A stretch of 8,958 nt of DNA from Arenimonas sp. (GTDB lineage Bacteria; Pseudomonadota; Gammaproteobacteria; Xanthomonadales; Xanthomonadaceae). Made by a program: the position numbers and the translations under genes. The notes under the pieces are model-generated. The model had not been told where the DNA came from and searched no databases. It was given only the letters and a program-made list of their open reading frames with translations. Where the stretch lies: contig DNNT01000100.1 in the NCBI GenBank assembly GCA_003497545.1, positions 8,682 through 17,639 on the forward strand, in the 5' to 3' direction. Positions 1 to 7,458 of this stretch are shown one piece after another (within the stretch, counting starts at the first letter, position 1; the number at the start of each line of letters is the position of its first letter).

Positions 1-897
1 GCCCAGCACCGGGCGCGAGAGGTTGATGGCGCTGAGCAGCGGCACGCCGTTGCGCACCAGGGTGCCCAGCGTGCGCGCCAGGCGCGCGGTGTCGAGCCGG
101 GCCACCAGGTCGCCGACGTAGCGCAGGCGCAGCAGGCGGGCGTCGAGCGCGCGCCGCGCCTCGGGCTGGCGCAGCCGCGAGGCCAACCACAGCGCGGCCA
201 GCACGGCCGCCAGCAGCAGCGCCCACCACCAGGCCCGCACGAACAGGCTCAGGTCGAGCACCAGTTGCGAATACCAGGGCAGTTCGGCGTTGAGGCTTTC
301 GAACAGCACCTGGAACTGCGGCACCACCACCGCCATCAGGAAACCCACCGAGCCCACCACCATCACGCACAGGATGACGGGGTAGATGAGCGCATTGATG
401 ACGCGGCCGCGCAGCTTGGCGCTGCGCTCGAGGTAGTCGGCCAGGCGGCGCAGCGCCTCGTGCACGTTGCCACCCGCCTCGCCGGCGCGAACCAGGTTCA
501 CGTACAGGCGCGAGAACAGCCCGTGCTGCTGCTCGAGCGCGGTGGACAGCGGCGTGCCGCCGCGCACGGCTTCGCGCACGCGTTCGATGACGCGGCGCGC
601 CTGCAGCGAATCGGGCAGCTCGAGCAGGATGCCGAGCGCGCGGTCCAGCGGCTGGCCGGCGCCAAGCAGCGTGGCCAGCTGCTGGGTGAACTGCAGCACC
701 TGCTCGTCGCCAAATTCCTTGCGCCGCAGCAGGCCGGCGAAACCCTCGCCGCCGCCGGCGTCGGCGCGGCGCGCTTCCACCGGCAGGTGGCCCTGGTCCT
801 GCAGGCGCATCACCACCTCGTCGGCGCTGGCGGCCTCCATCTGGCCGTCGAGTGGTTCGCCGGTGGCGGACAGCGCCTTGTAGCGGAACAGCGGCAT
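1..897 (-). CDS. gspF: Type II secretion system inner-membrane platform protein GspF (3' end outside window)
   Basis: GspF is the polytopic inner-membrane protein of the type II secretion assembly platform; it couples the GspE ATPase to pseudopilus growth. The window holds the first 299 codons in frame from the ATG at 897; the family is usually about 400 residues, so roughly the last quarter lies outside. The N-terminus MPLFRYKALSATGE is typical of the family. The first T2SF domain covers about residues 68-190 (FTQQLATLLGAGQPLDRAL; LVRAGEAGGNVHEALRRLADYLE). A membrane segment lies at about 168-192 and a second at about 222-240. The second T2SF domain begins at about 268 (LDTARLARTLGTLVRNGVPL). 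The start follows the gspE stop by 4 nt, with AGGAAG at 907-912 placed 9 nt upstream, inside gspE, so the two are probably translationally coupled. A type IV pilus PilC paralogue is the alternative, but the neighbour is a GspE of the XpsE type. Confidence 0.95.
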   Translation of the reverse strand, partial: MPLFRYKALSATGEPLDGQMEAASADEVVMRLQDQGHLPVEARRADAGGGEGFAGLLRRKEFGDEQVLQFTQQLATLLGAGQPLDRALGILLELPDSLQARRVIERVREAVRGGTPLSTALEQQHGLFSRLYVNLVRAGEAGGNVHEALRRLADYLERSAKLRGRVINALIYPVILCVMVVGSVGFLMAVVVPQFQVLFESLNAELPWYSQLVLDLSLFVRAWWWALLLAAVLAALWLASRLRQPEARRALDARLLRLRYVGDLVARLDTARLARTLGTLVRNGVPLLSAINLSRPVLG

Positions 898-901
898 CGG
901 C

Positions 902-2614
902 CTACGCTTCCTGCGTGACGCGCAGGACTTCCTCGAGGGTGGTCAGGCCCTGCATGGCCTTGAGCAGGCCGTCTTCGTACATGGTGCGCATGCCGCGGGC
1001 GCGGGCGGCCTCTTCCAGCTCGCCCATGCCGGCGTGCTGCATCACCAGGCGGCGCAGGCTGTCGTCCATCACCAGGAACTCCATGATGGTGGTGCGGCCC
1101 AGGTAGCCGGTGGGCGTGAGTGCCGAGGGTTTCGGGCGGTACAGGTAGATCGGGCCTTCCGGCTGGAAGCGACGCAGGCCGAATTCTTCGATCACCTCGG
1201 GCAGCGCTTCGTACTTCTCGGCGTGCGTGGGCTCGATGCGGCGCACCAGGCGCTGGGCCAGGATGCCGTTCACCGTGGAGGTGAGCAGGTAGTCCTCGAC
1301 GCCCATGTCGAGCATGCGGGTGATGCCGCCGGCGGCGTTGTTCGTGTGCAGCGTGCTGAGCACCAGGTGGCCGGTGAGCGCCGACTGGATGGCGATGCGC
1401 GAGGTTTCCAGGTCGCGCATTTCGCCGATCATGATGATGTCCGGGTCCTGGCGCACGATGCTGCGCAGGGCCTGGGCGAAGTCCAGGCCGATCTGCGGCT
1501 TGGCCTGGATCTGGTTGATGCCTTCGATCTGGTATTCGACAGGGTCCTCGACGGTGATGATCTTCACGTCGGGCGTGTTGAGCTGGCTGAGCGCCGCGTA
1601 CAGCGTGGTGGTCTTGCCCGAGCCGGTGGGGCCGGTGACCAGCAGGATGCCGTGCGGCTGCTCGAGCACCTTCACGAAGTCGGCCAGGAATTCGTCGGTG
1701 AAGCCCAGCGCCTTGAAATCGAGCACCACCGATTCGCGGTCGAGCAGGCGCATCACCACGCTTTCGCCGTGCGCCGTGGGCACGGTGCTGACGCGCAGGT
1801 CCAGCTCCTTGCCCTGCACGCGCACCATGATGCGGCCGTCCTGCGGCAGCCGGCGCTCGGCGATGTTGAGCTTGGCCATGATCTTGATGCGCGAAATGAC
1901 CGCCGCAGTGAGGTTGGCCGGCGGCGACTCCGCTTCCTCGAGCACGCCGTCGACGCGGTAGCGCACCTTCAGGCGGTTTTCGAAGGGCTCGATGTGGATG
2001 TCGGAGGCGCGCAGCTCGACCGCGCGCTGGATGACCAGGTTCACCAGGCGGATGACCGGTGCTTCAGAAGCCAGGTCGCGCAGCTGCTCGACGTCGGCCT
2101 CGTCACCGGCCGATTCGTCGCCCAGGTTCTCGACGATGGCGCCCATGGCCGAGCGGCCCGAGCCGTAATAGCGTTCGATCAGGTCGGCAATTTCGGCGCG
2201 CAGGCCCACGTTCACGCGCACGGCGCGGCCGGTGGCCAGGGCCACGGCCTCGGCGGCGTACGGGTCCTGCGGGTCGGCGACGAGCAGGTCCACGTGGCCC
2301 TCGCCCTCGCCCACCGGGCACACCGACTGCTGCTTGAGGAAACGCAGCGACAGCTGCACGCCGGGCGGCGGCGCGTCGGGGCAGTCCTTGGCGGCCAGCA
2401 GCGGCAGGCCCAGCACTTCGGACGCGGCCTCGGCCATGTCGCGCTCGGACACCATGCCCAGGCGCACCAGCAGCGCCGCCAGCGAACCGCCGGCTTCGGC
2501 GTGCAGGCGCTGGGCGCGCGCGAGGTCGGTGTCCTTCAGGCGGCCGCGCGCGGACAGCGCCGCGGCGATGCGCAGGTCGTCGGAACCGGGATTTTCTTGC
2601 AGGGCCGCTACCAC
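902..2614 (-). CDS. gspE: Type II secretion system ATPase GspE (XpsE-like)
   Basis: This is the cytoplasmic hexameric ATPase that powers type II secretion, docking on the membrane through GspL. The product has 570 residues. The N-terminal domain (about 1-150) includes RLKDTDLARAQRLHAEAGG, as in Xanthomonas XpsE from memory. Next come the N2 domain with SEAPVIRLVNLVIQ and ASDIHIEPF (183-211), the Walker A motif GPTGSGKTT (328-336), the Asp box around VEDPVEY (355-361), Walker B DPDIIMIGEMRD (390-401) and the His box TGHLVLSTLHTNNA (414-427). The tetracysteine zinc module of EpsE/PulE types is missing: the only cysteines are C78 and C99, both N-terminal. The start is a GTG, chosen because AAGGAG sits exactly 6 nt upstream; that site lies in a hairpin (2616-2640). 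It follows purL on the same strand by 55 nt and precedes gspF by 4 nt. Retraction or PilB-type ATPases are less likely given the full-length match to XpsE. Confidence 0.97.
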   Translation of the reverse strand: MVAALQENPGSDDLRIAAALSARGRLKDTDLARAQRLHAEAGGSLAALLVRLGMVSERDMAEAASEVLGLPLLAAKDCPDAPPPGVQLSLRFLKQQSVCPVGEGEGHVDLLVADPQDPYAAEAVALATGRAVRVNVGLRAEIADLIERYYGSGRSAMGAIVENLGDESAGDEADVEQLRDLASEAPVIRLVNLVIQRAVELRASDIHIEPFENRLKVRYRVDGVLEEAESPPANLTAAVISRIKIMAKLNIAERRLPQDGRIMVRVQGKELDLRVSTVPTAHGESVVMRLLDRESVVLDFKALGFTDEFLADFVKVLEQPHGILLVTGPTGSGKTTTLYAALSQLNTPDVKIITVEDPVEYQIEGINQIQAKPQIGLDFAQALRSIVRQDPDIIMIGEMRDLETSRIAIQSALTGHLVLSTLHTNNAAGGITRMLDMGVEDYLLTSTVNGILAQRLVRRIEPTHAEKYEALPEVIEEFGLRRFQPEGPIYLYRPKPSALTPTGYLGRTTIMEFLVMDDSLRRLVMQHAGMGELEEAARARGMRTMYEDGLLKAMQGLTTLEEVLRVTQEA

Positions 2615-2615
2615 G

Positions 2616-2640
2616 CCGGGCTCCTTGGACGGGAGCCCGG
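2616..2640 (-). promoter_or_regulatory. Hairpin that sequesters the gspE Shine-Dalgarno site
   Basis: On the minus strand CCGGGCTCC (2640-2632) is followed by a 7-nt loop CGTCCAA (2631-2625) and the exact complement GGAGCCCGG (2624-2616). This is a perfect 9-bp stem with 8 G-C pairs. The gspE ribosome site AAGGAG occupies 2626-2621, so its GGAG core is the first half of the 3' arm. The GTG start is 1 nt beyond the stem. No T-tract follows, so a classical intrinsic terminator is unlikely. I infer that the fold would hide the start region in any transcript reading through from purL. Confidence 0.75.
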
Positions 2641-2673
2641 AATTTAGCAGGTCTGGATGGCGGCGGGTGTCAG
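2641..2673 (-). promoter_or_regulatory. Candidate gspE promoter with extended -10
   Basis: Reading the minus strand, TGC (2649-2647) directly precedes TAAATT (2646-2641), which together fit an extended -10 (TGnTAnnnT). CTGACA (2673-2668), overlapping the purL stop codon, matches five of six positions of TTGACA. However, the 21-nt spacing is too long for a normal sigma-70 pair, so only the extended -10 is persuasive. A start site 5-11 nt downstream would fall at 2636-2630, within or just past the 5' arm of the gspE hairpin. Confidence 0.4.
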
Positions 2674-5600
2674 CCGACCCAGGCGCGGGCGTTGCGGAAC
2701 AGGCGCATCCAGGGCGAATCCTCGCCCCAGCCGGCCGGATGCCAGCTCATCTGCAGCGTGCGGAACACCCGTTCGGGGTGCGGCATCATCAGCGTGGCGC
2801 GGCCGTCGCGGCTGGTCAGGCCGGTGATGCCGGCCGGGGAGCCATTGGGATTGGCCGGGTAAGCCTCGGTAACGGCGCCGGTGTTGTCCACGAAACGCAG
2901 CGCCACCGCGGCCTGGGCCTGGTGCGCCGGCTGCTGGAAACGGGCGAAGCCTTCGCCGTGCGCCACCACCACCGGCAGGCGCGAACCAGCCATGCCCGAG
3001 AGCAGGATGGACGGCGACTCCTGCACCTCCACCAGCGCCAGGCGGGCTTCGTACTGCTCGCTGCGGTTGCGGTGGAACGTCGGCCAGTGTTCGGCGCCGG
3101 GCACCAGCGACTTGAGCTGGGCCAGCATCTGGCAGCCGTTGCAGACGCCCAGGCTGAAGCTGTCGGCGCGTTCGAAGAAGCGCGCGAACTGCTCGCGCAG
3201 CGCCGGGCGCTCCAGGATGGACGTGGCCCAGCCGCGGCCCGCGCCCAGCACGTCGCCGTAGCTGAAGCCGCCGCAGGCGGCCAGGCCCTTGAACGAATCG
3301 AGCGACAGCCGGCCCTCGATGAGGTCGGACATGTGCACGTCCACGGCGGTGAAACCGGCGCGGTCGAAGGCCGCCGCCATTTCCACCTGGCCGTTGACGC
3401 CCTGCTCGCGCAGCACCGCCACGCGCGGGCGCACGCCGGTGTGGATGTACGGCGCGGCGATGTCCTCGGCCGGCTCGAACGTCAGCTTGGGCGACAGGCC
3501 CGGGTCGGCGAAGTCCAGGCGCGCGGCGCGCTCGCCGTCGGCACCGGCGGGGTCGTCGCGCAGGGCCTGGATGGCATGCGTCACCGACCACCAGGCGCCG
3601 AACAGCTCCTGCCAGCTCCACTCGGCCAGCAGCTCGCGGCCTTCGCTCACGCGCACCACCGGTGCGGTGGTGGGCTTGCCGATGCGTTGGGCGCAGTGGG
3701 TGAGGTCGTGGCGGTTGACCAGGTCGGCGAAGGCCACGCGGTCCTCGGCGGCGATCTGCACCACGGCGCCGAGCTCTTCGTTGAACAGCGCGGCGAAGGC
3801 GTCGTCCTCGCCCCAGCCTTCGAGGTTGAGCTCAAGGCCGCAGTGGCCGGCGAAGGCCATTTCGCACAGCGCCGCGAAGGCGCCGCCGTCGGAACGGTCG
3901 TGGTAGGCCAGCAGCAGGTCGGCCTCGCGGGCGGCCTGGATGAGGTCGAAGAAGGCGCGCAGGCGGCCGGGTTCGTCCAGGTCCGGGCAGGTGCCGCCGA
4001 AGGCGCCGTGCACCTGCGCCAGGATCGAACCGCCCATGCGGCGCTGGCCGGCGCCGAGGCCGATGAGCCACAGCTCGGAGTCGGCGCCGCGGTCGAGCAC
4101 CGGCAGCAGCTGCTTGCGCGCGTCCGCGACGCGGGCGAAGGCGCTGACCACCAGCGACACCGGCGACACCGCCTTCTGGGGGCCTTCCGGCGCGTTCCAC
4201 TGCGCCTGCATGGACAGCGAGTCCTTGCCGACCGGAATGGACAGGTCGAGCTCGGGGCACAGCTCCATGCCGACGGCCTTCACGGCGTCGAACAGCGCGG
4301 CGTCCTCGCCCGGGAACGAAGCCGCGGCCATCCAGTTGGCCGACAGCTTCACTTCTTCCAGCGCGGCCACCGGGGCGGCGGCCAGGTTGGTGATGGCTTC
4401 GCCCACCGCCATGCGCGCCGAGGCGGCGGCGTCGATGAGCGCCAGCGGCGTGCGTTCGCCCATGGCCATGGCTTCGCCGGCGACGCCGTTGAAGTCGGTG
4501 AGCGTGATGGCCACGTCGGCCAGCGGCAGCTGCCAGGGGCCGACCATCTGGTCGCGCGAGCACAGGCCGCCGACGCTGCGGTCGCCGATGGTGACCAGGA
4601 AGTTCTTCGAGGCCACGGTCGGATGCGCCATGACGCGCAGGCCGGCGTCGCGCAGGTCGAGCTTCGACGCATCCAGGCGCGGCCAGCGCGGCGCGGGGAC
4701 GCGCTGGGTGTCGCGGTGCATCTTCGGCGACTTGCCGAACAGCACGTCCATGGGCAGGTCGATGGGCGTGCTGCCGTCGGGCGCGCGCAGCACCAGGCGT
4801 TCTTCCGCGGTGGCGTGGCCGACCACGGCGAACACGGCGCGCTCGCGGCGGCAGATGGCCTCGAAGTCGGCCACGCGGTCGGCGGCGACGCCGAGCACGT
4901 AACGCTCCTGGGCCTCGTTCGACCACAGCTGCATCGGGCTCAGGGACGGGTCGTCGCTGGGGATCTTCGCCATCTCGATCACGCCGCCGACGTTGGAGTC
5001 GTGCAGCAGCTCGGGGATGGCGTTGGACAGGCCGCCGGCGCCGACGTCGTGCGCGGTCAGGATGGGGTTGCGTTCGCCCTGGGCGAAGCAGCGGTCGATC
5101 ACTTCCTGGCAGCGGCGCTGCATCTCGGGGTTGTCGCGCTGCACCGAGGCGAAGTCGAGGTCTTCCGAGCTCTGGCCCGAAGCCACGGAAGACGCGGCGC
5201 CGCCGCCCAGGCCGATCAGCATGGCCGGGCCGCCCAGCACCACCACGGCGTCGCCGGGGCGCAGGTCGAGCTTCTTCACCTGGCCGCGGTCGATGGCGCC
5301 CAGGCCGCCGGCCAGCATGATGGGCTTGTCGTAGGCGCGCACCAGGCCGGGCTGGTCGGTAGGCAGTTCGAAGCTGCGGAAATAGCCGGCCAGCGCGGGG
5401 CGGCCGAATTCGTTGTTGAACGCGGCGGCGCCGATGGGGCCGTCGGTCATGATTTCCAGCGCGCTGGCCATGCGCGGATTGAGCGGACGCTCGGTTTCCC
5501 ACGGCTGCGGCAGCCCGGGGATGCGCAGGTGCGACACCGAAAAACCGGTGAGGCCGGCCTTGGGCTTGCCGCCGCGGCCGGTCGCGCCCTCGTCGCGGAT

Positions 5601-6527
5601 CTCGCCGCCGGCGCCGGTGGCGGCGCCCGGGAAGGGCGAGATGGCGGTCGGGTGGTTGTGGGTTTCCACCTTGATGCAGAAGGCCGAATCCACCGGCGCG
5701 CCGTGGCCGTATTCGCCGGTGCCGGGCTCGGCGCGGAAGCGCGCGCCCGGGTGGCCTTCGACCACCGCGGCGTTGTCCTTGTAGGCACTGAGCGTCAGTT
5801 GCGGGCTGCGCGCGTGGGTGTTCTTGATCATGCGGAACAGCGAGTGCGGCTGCTGTTCGCCGTCGATGGTCCAGTCGGCGTTGAAGATCTTGTGCCGGCA
5901 GTGTTCGGAGTTCGCCTGCGCGAACATCATCAGTTCGGCGTCGGACGGCTCGCGGCCAAGCTCGGAATAACGCTGGCGCAGGTAGTCGATTTCGTCCTCG
6001 GACAGGGCCAGGCCGAGGCGGCCGTTGGCTTCTTCCAGGCCGGCCAGCGGGATGCGCTCGAGCGGGCCCGGCGCCTGGGCCACGAAGAGCGCGGCGGCGG
6101 CGTCGCGGTTATCCAGCAGCGACTGCGTCATCGGGTCGTGCAGCACGCGGGCGAGCTTCGGCCAGCGCGGGTCGCCGGCGGGCGGCAGGCCGGCCAGGTC
6201 GAGGCGGGTGCCGCGCTCGACGCGCTTCACCGTCAGGCCGGCGCCCTGCAGGATTTCGGTGGCCTTGCTGGCCCAGGGCGACAGCGTGCCCAGGCGCGGC
6301 ACCACGAAGCGCGATTCGGCCCCGGCTTCGGGCGCCTCGAAGGCCACGCAGCCTTCCAGGATGCGGCCGAGCGCGCCGGTGTCGGGCGTGGGGCCCGCGG
6401 CCGGTTCGATGAAGTAGGTGAACCAGGCGCCGGCGACCCGGAGGCCGGGGACGATCTGCTGGAAGCGGGCTTGCAGGCGTTCGCGCCGGAACGGCGACAG
6501 GGCCGGGAGGCCCTCGAGGACGATCAT
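2670..6527 (-). CDS. purL: Phosphoribosylformylglycinamidine synthase (FGAM synthase, single-chain PurL)
   Basis: PurL converts FGAR, glutamine and ATP to FGAM in the fourth step of de novo purine synthesis, in the cytoplasm. The 1285 residues match the long proteobacterial form (E. coli about 1295), in which the PurS-like, synthetase and amidotransferase parts are fused. The N-terminal PurS-like domain covers about 1-150. The linker and first synthetase half carry [11 protein letters not shown] (206-216), [19 protein letters not shown] (287-305) and [13 protein letters not shown] (307-319). The second half carries [10 protein letters not shown] (764-773) and [10 protein letters not shown] (875-884). 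The glutaminase domain starts at about 1033, with [13 protein letters not shown] (1085-1097), nucleophile C1129 in GVCNGCQML, and H1250/E1252 in MPHPERVF. All expected catalytic residues are present and I see no frameshift. The ATG at 6527 begins [15 protein letters not shown], the usual family start; its ribosome site is weak. The open frame extends upstream across dsbC, but only as shadow. I see no obvious PurR-type operator. Confidence 0.98.
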   Translation of the reverse strand: MIVLEGLPALSPFRRERLQARFQQIVPGLRVAGAWFTYFIEPAAGPTPDTGALGRILEGCVAFEAPEAGAESRFVVPRLGTLSPWASKATEILQGAGLTVKRVERGTRLDLAGLPPAGDPRWPKLARVLHDPMTQSLLDNRDAAAALFVAQAPGPLERIPLAGLEEANGRLGLALSEDEIDYLRQRYSELGREPSDAELMMFAQANSEHCRHKIFNADWTIDGEQQPHSLFRMIKNTHARSPQLTLSAYKDNAAVVEGHPGARFRAEPGTGEYGHGAPVDSAFCIKVETHNHPTAISPFPGAATGAGGEIRDEGATGRGGKPKAGLTGFSVSHLRIPGLPQPWETERPLNPRMASALEIMTDGPIGAAAFNNEFGRPALAGYFRSFELPTDQPGLVRAYDKPIMLAGGLGAIDRGQVKKLDLRPGDAVVVLGGPAMLIGLGGGAASSVASGQSSEDLDFASVQRDNPEMQRRCQEVIDRCFAQGERNPILTAHDVGAGGLSNAIPELLHDSNVGGVIEMAKIPSDDPSLSPMQLWSNEAQERYVLGVAADRVADFEAICRRERAVFAVVGHATAEERLVLRAPDGSTPIDLPMDVLFGKSPKMHRDTQRVPAPRWPRLDASKLDLRDAGLRVMAHPTVASKNFLVTIGDRSVGGLCSRDQMVGPWQLPLADVAITLTDFNGVAGEAMAMGERTPLALIDAAASARMAVGEAITNLAAAPVAALEEVKLSANWMAAASFPGEDAALFDAVKAVGMELCPELDLSIPVGKDSLSMQAQWNAPEGPQKAVSPVSLVVSAFARVADARKQLLPVLDRGADSELWLIGLGAGQRRMGGSILAQVHGAFGGTCPDLDEPGRLRAFFDLIQAAREADLLLAYHDRSDGGAFAALCEMAFAGHCGLELNLEGWGEDDAFAALFNEELGAVVQIAAEDRVAFADLVNRHDLTHCAQRIGKPTTAPVVRVSEGRELLAEWSWQELFGAWWSVTHAIQALRDDPAGADGERAARLDFADPGLSPKLTFEPAEDIAAPYIHTGVRPRVAVLREQGVNGQVEMAAAFDRAGFTAVDVHMSDLIEGRLSLDSFKGLAACGGFSYGDVLGAGRGWATSILERPALREQFARFFERADSFSLGVCNGCQMLAQLKSLVPGAEHWPTFHRNRSEQYEARLALVEVQESPSILLSGMAGSRLPVVVAHGEGFARFQQPAHQAQAAVALRFVDNTGAVTEAYPANPNGSPAGITGLTSRDGRATLMMPHPERVFRTLQMSWHPAGWGEDSPWMRLFRNARAWVG

Positions 6528-6560
6528 GTCCGCGGTAATCCCAGGGGAATCGAGCGCCGT

Positions 6561-6566
6561 ATTGTA
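6561..6566 (-). promoter_or_regulatory. Candidate purL promoter -10 (TACAAT)
   Basis: The minus strand reads TACAAT, five of six matches to TATAAT, 33 nt before the purL ATG. Transcription would start near 6554, giving a leader of about 27 nt. No recognisable -35 lies at normal spacing; that region is taken up by the G+C hairpin at 6573-6593. The hexamer stands out in very G+C-rich DNA, but without a -35 the call is moderate. Confidence 0.45.
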
Positions 6567-6572
6567 GCCCAA

Positions 6573-6593
6573 GGCCGGGCCAGGGGCCCGGCC
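6573..6593 (-). terminator. G+C hairpin after dsbC, possible terminator without T-tract
   Basis: GGCCGGGCC (6573-6581) and GGCCCGGCC (6585-6593) are perfect 9-bp complements around a 3-nt loop, every pair G-C. On the minus strand the hairpin begins 8 nt after the dsbC stop and is followed by TTGGGC and then TACAAT, not by a run of T. It may end or stabilise dsbC mRNA, but it lacks the classical U-tract. It occupies the space where a purL -35 would be. Confidence 0.45.
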
Positions 6594-6601
6594 CGGGGGG
6601 C

Positions 6602-7372
6602 TCAGCGGGCCGGCTTGGCGGCCAGTTCGTCCAGGCGGGCCAGCATTTCGGCCGGGGCCACGTAGCCGCCGATCTGGGTGCCGTCGGCCGCGTAGATGGC
6701 CGGGGTGCCGTCCAGGCCGATGCGGCGGCCCAGGTCGTAGTCGCGGGCCACCGGGCTCTTGCAGTCGGCACCCGGCAGGTCCTTGCCCGACTTGGCTTCG
6801 GTCAGCGCCTTGCGGCGGTCCGGGGCGCACCAGACGTTCACGGCCTTCTGGAACGATTCCGAGCCGAGGCCGGCGCGCGGGTAGAACAGGTAGTTCACGG
6901 TGATGCCGAGGCGGTTGTACTCGGCGATCTCCTGGTGCATGCGGCGGCAGTAGCCGCAGTCGATGTCGGTGAAGACGGTGATCTCGTGCTTGGGCTGGGC
7001 GGCGGCGAAGGTGATGCGGCTGTCGTCGCCCACCGAGGCCAGCAGGCCCTGGCGCAGGCCGGCTTCGCTGGCCTGGGTGAGGTTTTCGCGGCTGGCGATG
7101 TCGATCAGGGCGCCCTGGATCAGGCGCTTGCCGTCGTTGGAGACGTAGACGACGCGGGCGCCGACGGCGACTTCGCGGAAGCCCGGGATCGGGGAGTCGG
7201 TGATCTGGCCGATTTCCATGCCCGGGGCCAGGCCCAGCAGCGCCTCGCGGATGGCGGTGTCGCCAGCGGCCGACGCGGAGGCGGCCTTGGCCGGGGCGGC
7301 GGCCTGGGGCTCGGCGGCGCAGGCGGTCACGGTGGCCACCAGGGCCAGGGCAAGCAGGGAGCGGCGGATCAT
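6602..7372 (-). CDS. dsbC: Thiol:disulfide interchange protein DsbC, probable lipoprotein
   Basis: DsbC isomerises wrongly paired disulfides in the periplasm and is kept reduced by DsbD. The product has 256 residues. The N-terminus [18 protein letters not shown] is an export signal ending in a lipobox (VTAC, C18), followed by an Ala/Pro-rich linker to about residue 37. The dimerisation domain spans about 38-100 and the thioredoxin-like domain about 125-250. The redox motif is C139-G-Y-C142 and the cis-proline loop is GTPAIY (T223-P224). C182 and C204 correspond to the structural disulfide of E. coli DsbC: the spacings of 43 from the first active Cys and 22 between the pair are identical to E. 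coli C98/C141/C163. The ATG at 7372 has TTCCTC (7382-7387, GAGGAA on the coding strand) 9 nt upstream. The gene follows xerD, as in E. coli. DsbG is less likely given the CGYC motif and the second disulfide. Confidence 0.96.
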   Translation of the reverse strand: MIRRSLLALALVATVTACAAEPQAAAPAKAASASAAGDTAIREALLGLAPGMEIGQITDSPIPGFREVAVGARVVYVSNDGKRLIQGALIDIASRENLTQASEAGLRQGLLASVGDDSRITFAAAQPKHEITVFTDIDCGYCRRMHQEIAEYNRLGITVNYLFYPRAGLGSESFQKAVNVWCAPDRRKALTEAKSGKDLPGADCKSPVARDYDLGRRIGLDGTPAIYAADGTQIGGYVAPAEMLARLDELAAKPAR

Positions 7373-7381
7373 CGTGGGGCG

Positions 7382-7387
7382 TTCCTC
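7382..7387 (-). promoter_or_regulatory. Ribosome binding site of dsbC
   Basis: The minus strand reads GAGGAA, 9 nt before the ATG at 7372. It is the clearest unmasked Shine-Dalgarno site in the window and supports this start, which also gives an intact signal peptide. Confidence 0.7.
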
Positions 7388-7400
7388 GGGGGCTGTGCGG

Positions 7401-7423
7401 TTCCGACCCCGGCCGGGGCGGAA
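7401..7423 (-). repeat. Near-perfect inverted repeat in the xerD-dsbC gap
   Basis: TTCCG (7401-7405), a single unpaired A (7406), CCCCGG (7407-7412), CCGGGG (7413-7418) and CGGAA (7419-7423) form an 11-bp inverted repeat interrupted only by the bulged A. The centre CCCCGGCCGGGG is a perfect 12-nt palindrome. It lies 35 nt after the xerD stop and 28 nt before the dsbC start. No T-tract follows on the minus strand, so it could be a leader structure for dsbC, a protein-binding palindrome or an atypical xerD terminator. Confidence 0.5.
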
Positions 7424-7432
7424 AGTTCAGCG

Positions 7433-7441
7433 ATTCTCGCA
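7433..7441 (-). promoter_or_regulatory. Weak candidate dsbC promoter
   Basis: The minus strand reads TGC (7441-7439) directly before GAGAAT (7438-7433), which resembles an extended -10 with G in place of the first T. No good -35 is visible about 17 nt further upstream. If used, transcription would start near 7426, making the 7401-7423 inverted repeat the 5' end of the dsbC leader. dsbC may equally be co-transcribed with xerD. Confidence 0.25.
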
Positions 7442-7458
7442 CAGGCCCCGCGGCCGAT

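Noticed and set aside
2616..2640. Classical intrinsic terminator for purL
   Set aside because: On the transcribed strand the stem is followed by C-GTG-GTAGCG with no T-tract, and it ends 1 nt before a start codon. The short AATTTA run lies on the other side and would serve only plus-strand transcription, for which there is no gene.
1034..2647. A 537-codon plus-strand open frame opposite gspE
   Set aside because: It is the same kind of shadow: low-complexity His/Ala/Gln-rich translation, no start signal, fully covered by gspE.
6541..6586. Direct repeat CCAGGGG at 6541-6547 and 6580-6586
   Set aside because: Seven bases of G+C-rich sequence recur by chance, and there is no third copy or regular spacing.
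2232..6665. A 1477-codon plus-strand open frame opposite purL and part of gspE
   Set aside because: It lies antisense to certain genes, its His/Arg/Gly/Ala-rich translation has no recognisable domain, and long antisense frames are expected opposite G+C-biased codons.
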